Shown here in pieces: positions 18,001-24,649 of a stretch of 64,000 bases of DNA. The stretch covers positions 400,772-464,771 of the forward strand of contig VLTN01000025.1 in assembly GCA_008330645.1 (NCBI GenBank). Reading direction: 5' to 3'. Position 1 is the first letter of the stretch; each line of letters begins with the position of its first letter. A model generated the notes under the pieces. The model saw nothing but the letters and a program-made list of their open reading frames with translations. It did no database searches and was not told the DNA's origin. A program made the position numbers and the translations under genes. Source of the DNA: Cafeteria roenbergensis (Eukaryota; Sar; Bigyra; Bicosoecida; Cafeteriaceae).

Positions 18001-20492
18001 CCGGCGGTGCCCGGGAGGTCCAGGCCGTGCGCACGCGCGCTGTGAACGGCGACCCCGTGGCCGGGTTCTTCCGCCTCGCCTTTGGCGTGACGCCCGCGGA
18101 CGTCGAGGCGGCCATCGCCGCAGGCACCGTGGTCGAGGAGATGTCGGTCCTGCTTCCCGCGGACGCCACGGCCGAGCAGGTGCGCCGCGCCGTCTCCAGC
18201 CTCCCGTCCGTCGGCGAGGTCGCCGTGACCCGCCGCGAGATCAACGCCGCGCTCTCCGAGTACGAATGGCTCGTGACCTTCGCCTCGGACGTGCCGTCGG
18301 CCCTGTCCAACGCGTCGTCCGTCTCCGTCGGCCTGCGCTCCCTGGTGGCCGACACCACGGCCCTTCTGCCCGGCAACGGCGCCTCGGTCGTTGAGGTGTT
18401 CGGCGCCGACTTCGAGACCAGCCCCGACGCCAGCGCCCAGCTGCGCCTGCTCTGTGACGCCTGCCTGCCGGCGGAGCGCCCCGTCGGCTACGCCTCCGTC
18501 CTTGTGTCCTCCTCCACCTTCGCCACGCGCCTCTCGGGGCTCGTGCCGGGGGTGCAGTACGCGCTGCGGGTGTCCGCCGTGAACCGCGTTGGGCTTGGCC
18601 TGCCGGCCGCCAGCACGCCCGCGACGCTGGCCCCGGCGCAGCTGTCCCCGTCCGCGCCCCGTAACGTCACTGCCTCGCCCGTGGCCAACGACGCCACCAG
18701 CCTGAGCATCGGCTACGTGGCCCCCCGCTTCGACGGCGGCGCCAGCGTGCGCCAGTACCGCATCGAGTGGTCGCAGAACCAGGAGTTTGCCTCCGCCGGC
18801 AGCCGCGTGGTGCGCTGCCCCAACAGCCCCGTTCGCGAGGTGCAGCGCGTGGAGACGTCCACCCTCGACGGCTCCACCATCACCGGCGGCGCCTTCGTCC
18901 TGTCGGTCACCGCCCCCGTGACCGGCACCGCCGCCCCCGCCGTGGAGCGCCGGACCATGCAGGTGGCGTGGAACGCCATCGCGGCCGCTGCCGGCGAGGA
19001 GGGCGGCAACGTCTTCAACGGCGACCCGTCCGCGGGAGGCTCGCTGGAGTCCATCCTGGAGGGCCTCGACAATGTCGCCAGCGTCAGCGTGGCGCGCCAG
19101 GGCCCCACGGCCACGGGCGGCTTCACCTGGTTCGTGACGTTCGTGTCCCCCGACGGCGACATCCCGCGCATGAGCGTGGAGTCCGTGTGGCTCAACACCA
19201 CGTCCAACGCCGGCGGCGCGGCCGGCGCCAACACCACCGCGACCGTGACGGAGCTCGGCAACGGCCAGCTGTTCGGCCCGTGCGAGGGCCCCCAGGTGAT
19301 CAGCGGCCTGGTCAAGGGCCAGCCGGTGGCCGTCCGCGTGTCGGCGTACAACGACATCGGCTACGGCCCCGCCGCGCTGGCGGGCCAGGGCAGCCTCGTG
19401 GCCCCGGCCGTGGTGCCCGGCCTGCCCACCGACGCCGCGCTGACGGTGGTCGACGGCGGGGCACTGCGGCTCACGTGGAGCCCCCCCGTTGACGACGGCG
19501 GCCGCACCGTGACCTCGTACGTGGTGGAGTGGTCGACGTCCTCCGTGTTCGCGTCCGTGTCCTCCAGCCGCGTGACGTACCTCTCCGGGGGCGCTCCCTT
19601 CGCCTACACCATCAGGGGCCTGGTCCAGGGCACCACCTACTTCGTGAGGGTCCGGGCCGGCAACGCCATCGGCGACGGCGCCGCCCAGACGCCCGTGCCG
19701 GCGTCGGCCAAGCCCTACACGCTGCCCTCCGCGCCCACGATGCTCCGCATCGGCGTCACCTCGGGCCGCAGCAACGACTCCAAGATCACCGTCGGCTTCG
19801 GAATGCCCGCCTACGACGGCGGCGACACCGTCACCGGCTTCCGCGTGGAGTGGGACGTCGTCCGGGAGATGGACTCCCTCACCCCCAGCCCGGATAAGGG
19901 CTTCGCCGACGTCGCCGCCAGCGACAGCCTCTCGTACACCATCAGCAACCTCAGCCCCTCGCGCGTCTACTACGTGCGCGTGAGCGCGCGAAACCGCGCC
20001 GGCTCTCGGGGCAACGACCAGCCCCTGGTGGCCCGGCCCGTGCTGCGGCGGCCGGGCAAGCCGTCCAACGGGGCCGTTGCCGCGACGGGCGCGTGCGGCT
20101 CGCCCCCGTGCCTGTCCGTGAGCTGGGCGCCGCCTGTCGTCCCCGCCCACGGCATCCCGTGCGGGGGCGGCGGCCTCGTCTCCACCGCCCCGGCTCGCTG
20201 CCCGCTCCTGATGGGGCGCGGGCAGGAGGCGGACGGCGGCTCCGCCATCGCCCGCTACGTGGTGCAGTGGTCGACCACGTCCGACTTTGCCTCGGCGTCC
20301 GCGCCCGACTACGGCGAGGCCACCGTGGCGTCGGCCGGCGCCTCTACCTTCTCGTACACCGTTCAGGGGCTGCGCAGCGGCGCGACCTACTTCGTGCGCG
20401 TTGCCGCCTCCAACGAGAAGGGACTCTCAGACTTTGCGGACAAGGGCGGCGAGGCCGCGGACGGCTCCGCGCTGACTGCCGTCACCGCGTGA
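1..20492 (+). CDS. Giant fibronectin-III / EVQ-module protein, 5' partial
   Basis: The frame is open from the first base to a TGA at 20490-20492, about 6,830 residues with no intron. The GTG at position 12 is not a real start, because the frame continues left out of the window. About 16 fibronectin-III C-terminal halves are visible (patterns like YFVRVSAxNxxGYGP), the last near 20390. Between and inside them are roughly 30 copies of an ~130-residue module. The module opens with an EVQ strand, then has a G-x-F-x-L-S strand, a helix such as FDASAADVKAALEALP, a VxVTRS strand, a W-x-VTF strand and GDVPxL. Similar module/FN3 mixtures are known to me from stramenopile and alveolate surface proteins. 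No transmembrane segment is visible before the stop. A large extracellular or adhesive protein is inferred, and its ligand and role are unknown. Confidence 0.85.
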   Translation, partial: RPAVQPATAPLSVSAKPVSSLASSRLWVGWDQPSSLGGASSVSGFEVSWGVTPTMDDSCGDANEVQRVVLEVPVSSSSAGSVPTTGGFTLSLPATDAANSAVETTACIAFDATGNDVAAAVAAGFPARVAAAAQVSAERCGTATTAPGGFGHHWTVRFAAELGDLPLMTAAPCGGIESFVVVGAFTEVDGRGSGDGACTATALEPAGGSPVFVAAADAAATMGPSGQAAGLVLEAVPAGLAVFASVRAVTTATGPTGNSYSLRSAAGSTSPAAPVWTAVRPRAPRGASAEPVGAGAVAVSWELPAGTNAFGSGGSAAASYSLALVPDGRRPAVADVVVTVPRPANGTAASSGGFRLAWAASPGAATECLPFDAPAWRVEAALESLPAIDDVSVVPGSRRGALSAVDIPMTGPPASRMEAEVWSWSVAFTGDAVLRFAGDAASPLVASAGWAGCEPFGAPSSSNPAAASATVEVSVADAGSPGAAPEAITIRVAAPAAAPGAPWWGAATVEGSLALSVDFVGELTQEACAACVSSAAGSAVLATSADLTGLLAPGVPVLVNGEEHVVAESAAVALGAAVGFASSVPASSGSSGSLHATADYASAGAARAGLDCDSVPLRALHSMGASGAALKVPSTLVAAARAVNGSATVLTGMDVSAKLAVGSLVLLSDHGPAGAAGVDQAEAAPGALVAEGSHSLSAVGSEVYRVVSIAAGGMAVELDRAYDGARGSNGTALVAMYRRASVNVSVTSTAAELKAALESLAGVRRVDVSRRGPAADGSVDWRVTFLARLRPVFSPACAAAAGNASLLDAAAVQAGGACLLVGTTDAYTGAALLAASASADPAAGPPRVWVSNASALADQTADVVPPALLAASPSDAAAAVEGGRVVEVGSGVVTEVQTVTVAAADGPLVAPAGASPALLAALAEPERAVRGSFVLSIDGAGATTTRPLPAGTTTALDLRLALERDLPAWAGRVAVARTALVSAGDASVRTTRGFAYDVTFTTRSGEGDVPLLAVNGSGLALAPGLAAQGCVLLAAAAETRRAVAAPRSATVSGLVAGARYFASVAARGSAGTADDAMAVAPALGFHSSAEQDAGRDAGFVPLSLSATGPAGALRIVAVAPRSKGAAAVTLEAPASSGGSSVDAYEVEWFEPSSADVTEVVVVRAPTAGFVAVGGVRNDGAETGAAGPTLEGSFRLALSPAASPHPSGYPTDVTSVETTKPIGIRASAAEVEAALEALPSVRGVTVTLAAAGAGPGAAPVADGDACCTWLVTFDGHSAGLDAAVSVSAVALRSSAPAVLAAPAATDFVVEQDGAGASVNGTIPDFFGRASAVSAAAAPTGARYGLSPASGDASGSWPAAPACGAAAWIDGEPASACADGLPDVQVIVTEASGASVDGSFRVFHRGRNASVPAGASAQALERILASQLLLGNDGVRVTRTANRESPSVSGAYEWHVTFRAAAAAPADAADASSGAADRLIVDSTELVGASAVATVRDRVLVLVGADRANTLAGAFSIVVGHQETEPLAWNASSSEVQAAVQRLGVVGNVAVRRTGHGNAWSPASHADDEATPRYGFAFDLLFAALDSSVDVASVHARPAPSVSGVGAVLATRGPRASQARRIVVGADRPGVQTVSLRAFGGVPSAGSYRLAYTPVSPLGLELGSPALASAGSRAAPGSVFADASLAPSVAGASGVVPVNGTRFTPCIAWNATADEVRDALLSATLGRVSVRLTGAAESAGASAGRVYEVTFVGRHGDQPRIAELAVAAAGDVAIIAGSDVCEAFAGTTETDVLVDTVVQGVAPATVAASAGYIALRPGAEYVFRAAARTTGSGWGLTSAAASVTMPSAGVSPTPPRGVAVGRTYTASTLSADYEPPAVAGGPPVTRYALEWDTSPSFASPARRTRSLELVDEVQEVTVDFKTDADRNGTFALSWGGRDSVPLPWDASAQAVRVAVAQLYGGYNEGTLPVSVTRRERGNGFAWRITFEGLPRGNLGLISVDDRLLEGSLAAASSSSVVEGGSDIVPGAFTLESQAVQTRGLAAITNGTFGLRFEGASNSRSGSIAFDADGVALREALESLTTIRTVSVAASDAVAGSGASAGRSWAITFTHTASQAAQGAGNLPMLEAFNTTGVFSPETPGAAVLVSEMVRGTDALRVTLSDLEAGVPVFFRVAAYNSRGHSLFGPVAVATPRGHPGAPTDVSVAVAGEAAITVDWTASDPRGAAVDEYVVERWTGGAAAARHEIQAVTTSAGDGVPEIQAIRTEAATLSLSGVFRVEAPSTGERTPPLAFDASAADVKAAMESLSAFNSVSVSRARSWRAMRGHVRVAAGASVVQCDPASPCGLSSLSPGDIFMVAGVELNASAPGTASSVAITSPWPMDSVSAAPAFSWAFGYEWRVTFTGHVGDVLPVRPVADLHFSGDDAHVLATTVRQGAGPLGGTFAVGFGAFTTPQLPHDASAQDMETAIEALPSAGDVTVTRSRVANGLRWRVTFETLLGDLPAMTVDGAALTGPSATVGVGEAVRGVLPPGYVAETVSASTAAAAAAGVGAPPSSLVGAVRSSDPRAALRHTLGGLTRGVAYTIRVIGRSAEGLGASSAALVESARGVPGAPDSPTLISLSASTVKLAWNGPSDTGGAPVTQYRVEWDRTSAFADAATAGYHATLNVADLVAAATAPGSPQRRANITVTPEAGPFFFNIVLPGSSAGVPWFARVSAVNDQGAGPFAASAPPSIVPSTSRPGAPLGVIASSVSGSQLVAEWDAPSAALPVFGGDGGLPVTSYLVEWQSPSLDPNPNVVAAGRAVVLPAAAAASAAAAGVTASRAFRFVIGRRDVVTGIVNSSVVLGNGYQVRVTAYNANGYGPGGYAQPESVKAADRVPSVPRNLTLKRQLGSATALAASWGLPEFDGGSTIERFRVEVDTDPSMSSPALSVREAWALPETQIVAVDSGVRQEVQAVRATVAVVNERQRITSTLSGGRDEVQTLTTSADAAAPEVQTVTTWTQDIDEVQTLTTSGTDRKEIQSVRLTTPVVNEIQTVRLYHPSPVAAVQRVIVSDVARTQVVSTSVTGGTLDGGFFRLSWADNGVSVCVPFNADAATMRGLTDNFVGAGLTSVTAGAAAADGSRSWTVTFAASVAASQVQPIIVNTTDCDGSGCPACGGGAGPFLECSGSPGCVGSVDVDAVSLGGTFTLSLDVSAHPMVTGTPGVYTTAPISFASSGDFTTDLAAKVAAFDPACSAPPCASVTPVWMPGDGTNSGTDFESWAWDVSFPGLYGDVPLMAKAGTTFTGSDGAETDVVVSTTVAGTQAASTFLLSVNGTASTPVAASGYETTPAIAWNAPAGTGISSLHARLVQLVGVDNALVVTRGAPEREGGFTWTVTFDSSKSANQGNLAAMLCDASSVALSSNASDHSFLCDVATVQDGVYIDGTFSLTVASPEIGSSASWTTGALPARATAAEVRAAIEGLDASIGTVAVTVAGGPTVTGGMTWQISFVTLVGDVPAITVAGAPAMAPVGDVIAEVGEDVDETQVVTIVGYTSGTFTLNLDASGGSCELCTDTTSRTTGAINPSAPVADASSIESRLAAILGAGQVTVTRNVTAAATPETIFTVVFSGAAVRGNVPQMTVATDSVVTSSGTPVAVTTQQDGKHRTGAEVHGNVVGGTFRVSWCARDGASCATSANISAQASAEDVRAALNATVSSALATAGIVPATSASPLTVTRSSPRAAAYTWAWSVTFSGDAVGGNQNPFVVADVSQLTGDAAAVAVTETSRGNELQGTFRLRLSSGVSTQIAFDASADEVRTALQSITTVVDGRAGYVNVSRTVLPSVIGVDQKQVMGYQWAVTFLSNQHDGTDNYAEWGNGISQSWGRNIGDVPMMACDPALPATFGTTNAAGTVQCSVCQAGTNATNGGTDCADGTPPLGGTFTITVDTTDCVGCHVRGSHTTSFIDHNAKPDAASAAAAGQAGLSVEERLEALPNVGNVTVTRSGPTLADGGYTWNVTFNRDVRSGNPDCVDVASHPGVGGDGCPSPGDVALVVVTGPGGAGLLGAGANVSVAEVVRGNILRGSFRVGVADSHAATFAAAPEDEAQTPSVFTEALPWSASAADVVSALEASAVVSGSGLVQDVEASKQVTDKWGSTVWDVRFTRNQRHVPPGAGDVPMLRVDRSALYETGAGAPCSAAGGDPFSVCLPANTSALFVNETTKGSAGLSGEFRLDFGSDGVAVPFNATDVALKGLLEGLTTVEELHVTRSSYGAGWDAQAVLVDGSVGGLEWQVTFTSLQGATDGKTFPPGSGDAAPLVPSANTLAGASALASVVEVVKGSEELTGFFALEHTQSVDPALGMGTSITRRTAPISRDATAIAVATALEDIDTVQNVTVRRTTRLAAQLPNVAASAQRGAGALAVSGDLRGLLARGDLIRVGGRADALGAAAGTGAVALSGGDVLLPATAVALVPGSSSVALSAPVRHLVAAGQRVRMRETEFVVASTGEGVQRVVVDASAAAAASEISANHTLRLSYDSVSTVCIGVASTGAQVAAALNALPEVAARGGVAVTVFHGGATGPAAPAAGSAEAAALGAATAAASAGGVSVWSVFFVGAGFDASTGVAADFAPLAFVGVGSQAACTDPSPMTGPAELAVVVTPTVVTPAASALVLNLTAPYAGRPASAVPMWRVPSVFRVSTDAARVFSATSVPLGTVADASVAAALLGNDASSPASPSVAASAASAAVASASLFRVSGLAWWVTFESVLGNAGGLVPVRNASAPNAFGLVGENATLVTTDDAVAAALPAQNFVLDGLVTGVPYFARVSAANAIGYGPATDPPVTERPASSPPAPRALAASPALHINEVQRVTTAATHVNEVQTIATAATPDPEEQAVAITAADGASVSGNFSLSLGGVSTLDQVQTIVVSASAGPIASGSYILSFATNETACVPWDASADDMRAALEALPAVASAVVARDGDGSTAGSAGGLAPFGFKYTVVVTASSPAVAAAHPLIVAADAPPSGLTATCGGAWTGGSGHSVAVTESLAAGSTLSVGASEAEVEALLAALPTFGAVGASGLSGAVALALKPLGPAGEPATLGLAPLVTRSEADAQGGYRYSIVLRGLAGDATGPGVIGCDASQLVGAGAACAAATVSEGNAVGGAFVLVSRPADGSAAEYTSALSHDASAADVKAALEALASVGTVQVSRSAPALAGSDAARTGGLVWAVTFVSEVGDVPQLEVVSSLTGHGASVTVQETRRGNWLGGSFVLSMGAQESTPLPFDASAAAVRDALQALPAVGAVVVARSGSDSERGFTWDVTFVDDDANPGDVPSLGVDGSGLTGVGAMARVREALKGAAVSGTALHVSFDPPASTNGSPVTAYTVEVDTSATFASSSLRSVVVSDAELLFGAGQTVRIVGSSTDAAALIEGGTFALAYGGDETAPVAWNATALQLRTALEALPGVAAAHVEVTEGVAEDTNGDGVVTGPAPARSWLVRVDSRAGDPGAAALPLEVSRLGLLPAAAAISVTGAGCDRCARLAGLTQGQAYYVRVRASSDAGVGPVLVMAGTAVPSRIPGAPREASLGVVSDSRLELLWRAPASTGGRPISRYCVEWDTTSSFSSLASSGAPSRCGGYALGSALVQGEAIAGPGPYSLVMGGLSAGQTYFVRINADNGLPFQAVSHTGTPPDNRAFELPTPPSATPAKVAPGPSANVEVVVLWGDSLRVVFDAPIRDGGNNISSYRVEWDVASTFASGATGQPLGAATVLTTALEIVRPDSLAAGGNLPARLFYDITGLSAGQAYHVRVAPIGDVKGFGPFAVASPAPAVPVQPPSAPTNVRLLSTPLDAVTDLSGQNGASADEAEEEAHRPVTTLEASWSAPASTGGAPTDSYLVEWFQAATARPEVQVVQIDNSVALASTSGTWRLRVNSSSTLALDADASAVAVRYALMSMDAGAGLGGPVGHVEVTRTAIGSAPVRGYRWAITFADASVNGGDVAPLAVVADGLVAGPGTTITTSVEEATRGVRAGGAREVQAVRTRAVNGDPVAGFFRLAFGVTPADVEAAIAAGTVVEEMSVLLPADATAEQVRRAVSSLPSVGEVAVTRREINAALSEYEWLVTFASDVPSALSNASSVSVGLRSLVADTTALLPGNGASVVEVFGADFETSPDASAQLRLLCDACLPAERPVGYASVLVSSSTFATRLSGLVPGVQYALRVSAVNRVGLGLPAASTPATLAPAQLSPSAPRNVTASPVANDATSLSIGYVAPRFDGGASVRQYRIEWSQNQEFASAGSRVVRCPNSPVREVQRVETSTLDGSTITGGAFVLSVTAPVTGTAAPAVERRTMQVAWNAIAAAAGEEGGNVFNGDPSAGGSLESILEGLDNVASVSVARQGPTATGGFTWFVTFVSPDGDIPRMSVESVWLNTTSNAGGAAGANTTATVTELGNGQLFGPCEGPQVISGLVKGQPVAVRVSAYNDIGYGPAALAGQGSLVAPAVVPGLPTDAALTVVDGGALRLTWSPPVDDGGRTVTSYVVEWSTSSVFASVSSSRVTYLSGGAPFAYTIRGLVQGTTYFVRVRAGNAIGDGAAQTPVPASAKPYTLPSAPTMLRIGVTSGRSNDSKITVGFGMPAYDGGDTVTGFRVEWDVVREMDSLTPSPDKGFADVAASDSLSYTISNLSPSRVYYVRVSARNRAGSRGNDQPLVARPVLRRPGKPSNGAVAATGACGSPPCLSVSWAPPVVPAHGIPCGGGGLVSTAPARCPLLMGRGQEADGGSAIARYVVQWSTTSDFASASAPDYGEATVASAGASTFSYTVQGLRSGATYFVRVAASNEKGLSDFADKGGEAADGSALTAVTA

Positions 20493-21123
20493 ACCCCTCC
20501 GTGATGCCCGCCTCCCGCCCGCGTGCGGACCGTCCCCGGCCATGGTCCCCGCCGCAACACCCACCCCCACTCCTCCCTGAATCTGCGTGTAGCGAAGAGA
20601 GGGCATCTTGTGCGTGTGCTGTGTTTCTTTCCCCAACCTCCCCTTCCCCCCCCCCCTGCTTGCTTTGGGGGGCGCGCCTCCCCGGAACGGGCGCCCGCCC
20701 CGCAGCCTTGCGGGGGGCCCTGACTGGCGGCCGCTCCCCGTAGCCGCCGGGCCTGTCCCCGTCGTTTCACTGCGCCGGCGGGGGCGAGGGGCCCGGCGGC
20801 TGCGTTGCGAGGGTGGTGCGACCGTGTGCGACCGCGTGCTCCGTTTGCCTGAGTGCCCGCGTCTGTTCCGCGCCCGCCCCCCGCCCCCGCAATGAGCTGC
20901 ACTGCATGCCCGTGGAGGCGCGCCGCGCCACGCGCCGCGCGCTCACCCTTCGCTGTGGGTCTCAATGCGGCTGCGCAAAAACTCGAAGAAACAAACAAAA
21001 CGCAAATGGACGCGATGCTGGCCCGCGCCGGCAGAGCCGCTGGGCCGATCGCGAACGGTGAGCGACGTCCTCAACAGCCAGGCGGGTCCACCTGCGGAGG
21101 CGCGATCGGGAGCGCGCGAGGCA
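20493..21123. other. Intergenic gap between the FN3 giant and the WW kinase
   Basis: About 630 bp without a convincing coding exon. It should hold the 3' UTR of the giant gene and the promoter and 5' UTR of the kinase. A C11 run (20646-20656) faces a G6 run (20667-20672) across a 10-nt loop and could fold in RNA. An ATG at 21006 opens a frame, but it does not splice in phase to the next kinase exon. No RNA gene was recognised. Confidence 0.5.
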
Positions 21124-24100
21124 ATGGCGGATCGCGTAAGCAGCGGCGCGCGCCCGCGGGCCGTCTTGGGGGGAGCGCTGGGGGCGCGCGAGCGGCGTCA
21201 GCCGCGCCCGAGCCTGCGCTGGGCGCAGTCCGGCCGGACGGGAACACCGCCGCCAGCGCGTGCGTCTGTGCAATCCGCGACCGCCCGGCCAGCCCGTTCC
21301 CGGCCCGCTCTCCGTGCCTGCAGGAGGACGAGATTTCGGCGCAGCTGCCCGGGGCCTGGACGGCCGTGTGGGACGACAACGAGAGGGTGAGCGCGCGTGT
21401 GACCCACTTGGCTCTCCCATCGCGAACGGGTTGGCACGCGAGCCTGCGGGTCTCGCCCCAGTCTGGGCCGCGAGCGCTTCCCCGGTGGCCTGCCTGGCCC
21501 CTCCGTGCCCGCGGCGGGGGCAAGCCCTCTTCGCCCCGCCGCCTGCTACTGCGACGCGCGCGCCTCGATCGCACGAGGATCGCGAGCAGCACCAAGTTGC
21601 CCGATGCTGCTCGTGCGCGCTTGCGCCTCAGCTGGCCCGCGAGCCACGCATCCCCCCAGTGAGCCGCCCCTGGAACACGCGCTCGCAGGACTACTACTTT
21701 TGGAACACGGAGACGGACGATGGTGGGTCACGCTCCGGAGTTGTCGGCGTGGCTGCCTTGCGGAGCAGACAAACCCGCGCGGCTGCCTTGCGTCCGCAGG
21801 CTAATCTGCCTTGCCCGACGCGCCTCTCCCCCCCCCTGCTGCCGCTTGCGCGCTGCCACCCGACCGCGTGCCGCAGTGACCTGGGACGACCCGCGCAAGC
21901 CGAAGCGCGAGCCCACCGTCGCCCTTCCCAAGGGCTGGGAGGAGGTTGTGGACGACAAGACTGGAGGTGAGCAGTTGATGCCCGCTTCGCCATCACGCTG
22001 GCGGAGGCGGGGGGACGCTCTCGTCCCCTCCCACGCGCGCGCGCTGTCCCTATTGCTCTCGCTTTGGCGCCCCGCCTTCCCCCTGCTTGCCACTCGGGTT
22101 CGGCGGCTGCGAGCCCGCGTCCTCGGCACGCGCCGCACGGGCCTGCGGGTTTGCGGCGCCCCGCGGCCGAACGAAACCACTGCTCGAAGAGCAGCAGCAA
22201 CGCCTCCTTCCAACCCCACCCGCCCCTTAGCTCGAGTGGCGTGCTTCCCTGCGACTCCGCAGACATCTTCTACTGGCACCCCGAATCGGACACGACCCAG
22301 TGGGAGGTCCCAACCGAGGCCGACACGCCGGTCAAGCATGCGAGCAAGGCTGCCCCAGCTGGCGGCGCCAGCAAGAAGAAGCGTGGCGTCATCATGGCCG
22401 AGTCGTACGACGTCGCCGAGGCTGGCTGGAAGCCGCCCGTGTTCAAGAAGGCCGTCGCCTCCGTGGCTACGATCAAGAAGGCCATCGCGGAGGCAGGCTT
22501 CATCTTCGCCGGGCTCGGCGCCACCGAAATCGAGCAGGTCGTCAACGCGTTCAAGCCAACGCCCGTTGCCGCTGGCGAGGAGATCATCAAGCAGGGCGAC
22601 AAGGGCGACGCCTTTTACATTGTCGAAAAGGGCGACTTTGACATTCTCGTCAACGGCACCAAGGTGGCAACGCGCGGAGCCGGCGACTACTTTGGCGAGC
22701 TCGCCCTCATGTACAACGCGCCTCGTGCAGCCTCGGTGGTGGCATCGGTCGCCTCCTCCGTCTTTGCCCTCGACCGTATGACCTTCCGTCACATGGTCGC
22801 CTCCAGCCGCGAGGACCAGCTGGCCGCCATCCTCAAGGGCCTCCGCGAGGTGCCGCTGCTCGCCAAGCTCACCGACGAGCAGATCGACCGCGTCGCTGAC
22901 GCCGTGCAGATCATCGACTTCAAGCCGCACGACGTGATCATCCGCAAGGGCGAGGCCGGTGACAAGGCGTCCACCTTTTACATGGTCAAGAGCGGTGACG
23001 TCATCTGCACGGACATTGGCTCCGGTGACAAGAAGCTCGACGACGTCAAGCTTGGCGCCGGCGCCTACTTCGGCGAGCGCGCCCTGCTCAAGGACGAGCC
23101 GCGCGCTGCCAACGTGTCGGCCGTGACCAAGACCGTGTGCATGACCCTCAACCGCCGCGCCTTCAACAACCTCCTCGGCCCCCTCCAGGAGGTGCTGGAC
23201 AACAACCTCAACCTGCGCGTCCTCTCCTCCATCCCCATGTTCGGCCGCCTCTCCCACAAGGAGAAGGACGCCGTCGTGTCCTCCTTCCGCGCCGTGCGCC
23301 TCGCCGCTGGCAAGGCCGTCGCTGCCAAGGGCGCCCCCCTCAGCGGCTTCTTCGTCGTCAAGAGCGGCTCCGTCCGCGTCGCGTCGAGCGGCGCCAGCAT
23401 CGAGACGATCTCGCCGGGCGGCTACTTCGGCAAGGACGCGCTCCGCACCTCCACCGCGTCTCCCTACGACTACACTGCCGCCGAGGATGGCACGGAGCTC
23501 TTCACCATCGACAAGCCCACATTTGAGAAGGTGGTCGGCGCCACCATGGTCACCGTGGAGGCGCGCACTGCCGCCGAGGTGGAGGCCGCCAACGCCGCCG
23601 ACTCGGGGCCAAGCGGCGCCGAAGCGGCTGCCGCGTCCGGCGCCGGCGGCTCCAGTGCCTCTGGCGTCCCCGTCCCGGCCTTCCAGAGCTCCCTGGCCCT
23701 CCGCGACCTCGAGATCATCCGCACCCTTGGCGCCGGCACCTTTGGCCGCGTCAAGCTCGTGCGCCACCGCCCCACCAACGCCGCGTACGCCCTCAAGGTG
23801 TTGCAAAAGGCCCAGATCGTCGCCTACGGGCAGCAGAAGAACGTGATGAACGAGCGCAACGTCATGTGCATGGTCAACCACCCCTTCGTGCTCAAGCTCT
23901 GCGCCACCTACAAGGACCGCAACTGCCTCTTCATGCTCCTCGAGCTCGTGCAGGGCGGCGAGCTCTTCTCCCTGCTCGCCAACCAGGAGACCGGCTACCT
24001 CCCGGCCGACGAGGCGCGCTTCTACGCCGCGTGCGTCGTCTCCGGCCTCGAGGCCCTCCACAGCAAGAGCATCCTCTACCGCGACCTCAAGCCCGAGAAC

Positions 24101-24649
24101 ATGCTCATTGACGCGCAGGGCTACATCAAGATCGTCGACATGGGCTTCGCCAAGGTGGTGGCCGACCGCACCTACACCCTCTGCGGCACCCCGGAGTACC
24201 TCGCTCCTGAGCTGGTGTACGGCAAGGGCCACAACAAGGGCGTCGACTACTGGGCCGTCGGTGTCCTCATCTACGAAATGCTCTGCGGCTCCTCCCCCTT
24301 CGCCGACGAGTCCAACGACCAGATGAAGATCTGCAAGAAGATTGTCAAGGGCCGCTACACCTACCCCGGCTGGATGCGCGACCGCGACGCAAAGGACGTC
24401 GTAAACAAGCTCCTCACCCAGAAGGTCACGTCCCGCCTTGGGTGCAAGCGCGGCGGCGTCGCCGACGTCAAGGGCCACCGCTGGTTCCGCGGCGTCGACT
24501 GGGACGCCCTCGAGGCCAAGCGCATCGCCGCTCCCTGGGTGCCCCCCCTCAAGGACCCCTTTGACGCCTCTCACTTTGACCCGTACGATGAGGACGACGA
24601 GGTGGAGCCGTACGTCGACGACGGCTCCGCGTGGGAGGCGGACTTCTGA
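21124..24649 (+). CDS. WW-WW-CNB3-AGC kinase (cGMP-dependent protein kinase-like)
   Basis: Five exons fit GT-AG rules and frame: 21124-21135, 21324-21386, 21689-21722, 21877-21966 and 22263-24649, giving 861 aa. The first exon encodes only MADR before a GTAAGC donor. Exons 2-5 assemble two WW domains (about residues 11-43 and 59-90). Three cyclic-nucleotide-binding domains follow. Cassettes A (GDYFGELAL, ~residue 206) and B (GAYFGERAL, ~333) keep the Glu and the PRAA segment. Cassette C (GGYFGKDAL, ~452) lacks both and probably does not bind nucleotide. The kinase domain (~549-820) has GAGTFG, YRDLKPEN, an activation loop with TLCGTPEY, and APE. The DFG position reads DMG. The acidic C-tail ends in WEADF. 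It is a cytosolic Ser/Thr kinase activated by cGMP or another cyclic nucleotide, by family analogy. WW domains suggest recruitment to proline-rich partners (inference). Confidence 0.88.

Noticed and set aside
21006-21057. ATG at 21006 with a GTGAGC donor as first exon of the kinase
   Set aside because: The donor would leave phase 1, but the next exon at 21324 needs phase 0. The MADR exon with GTAAGC at 21136 fits.
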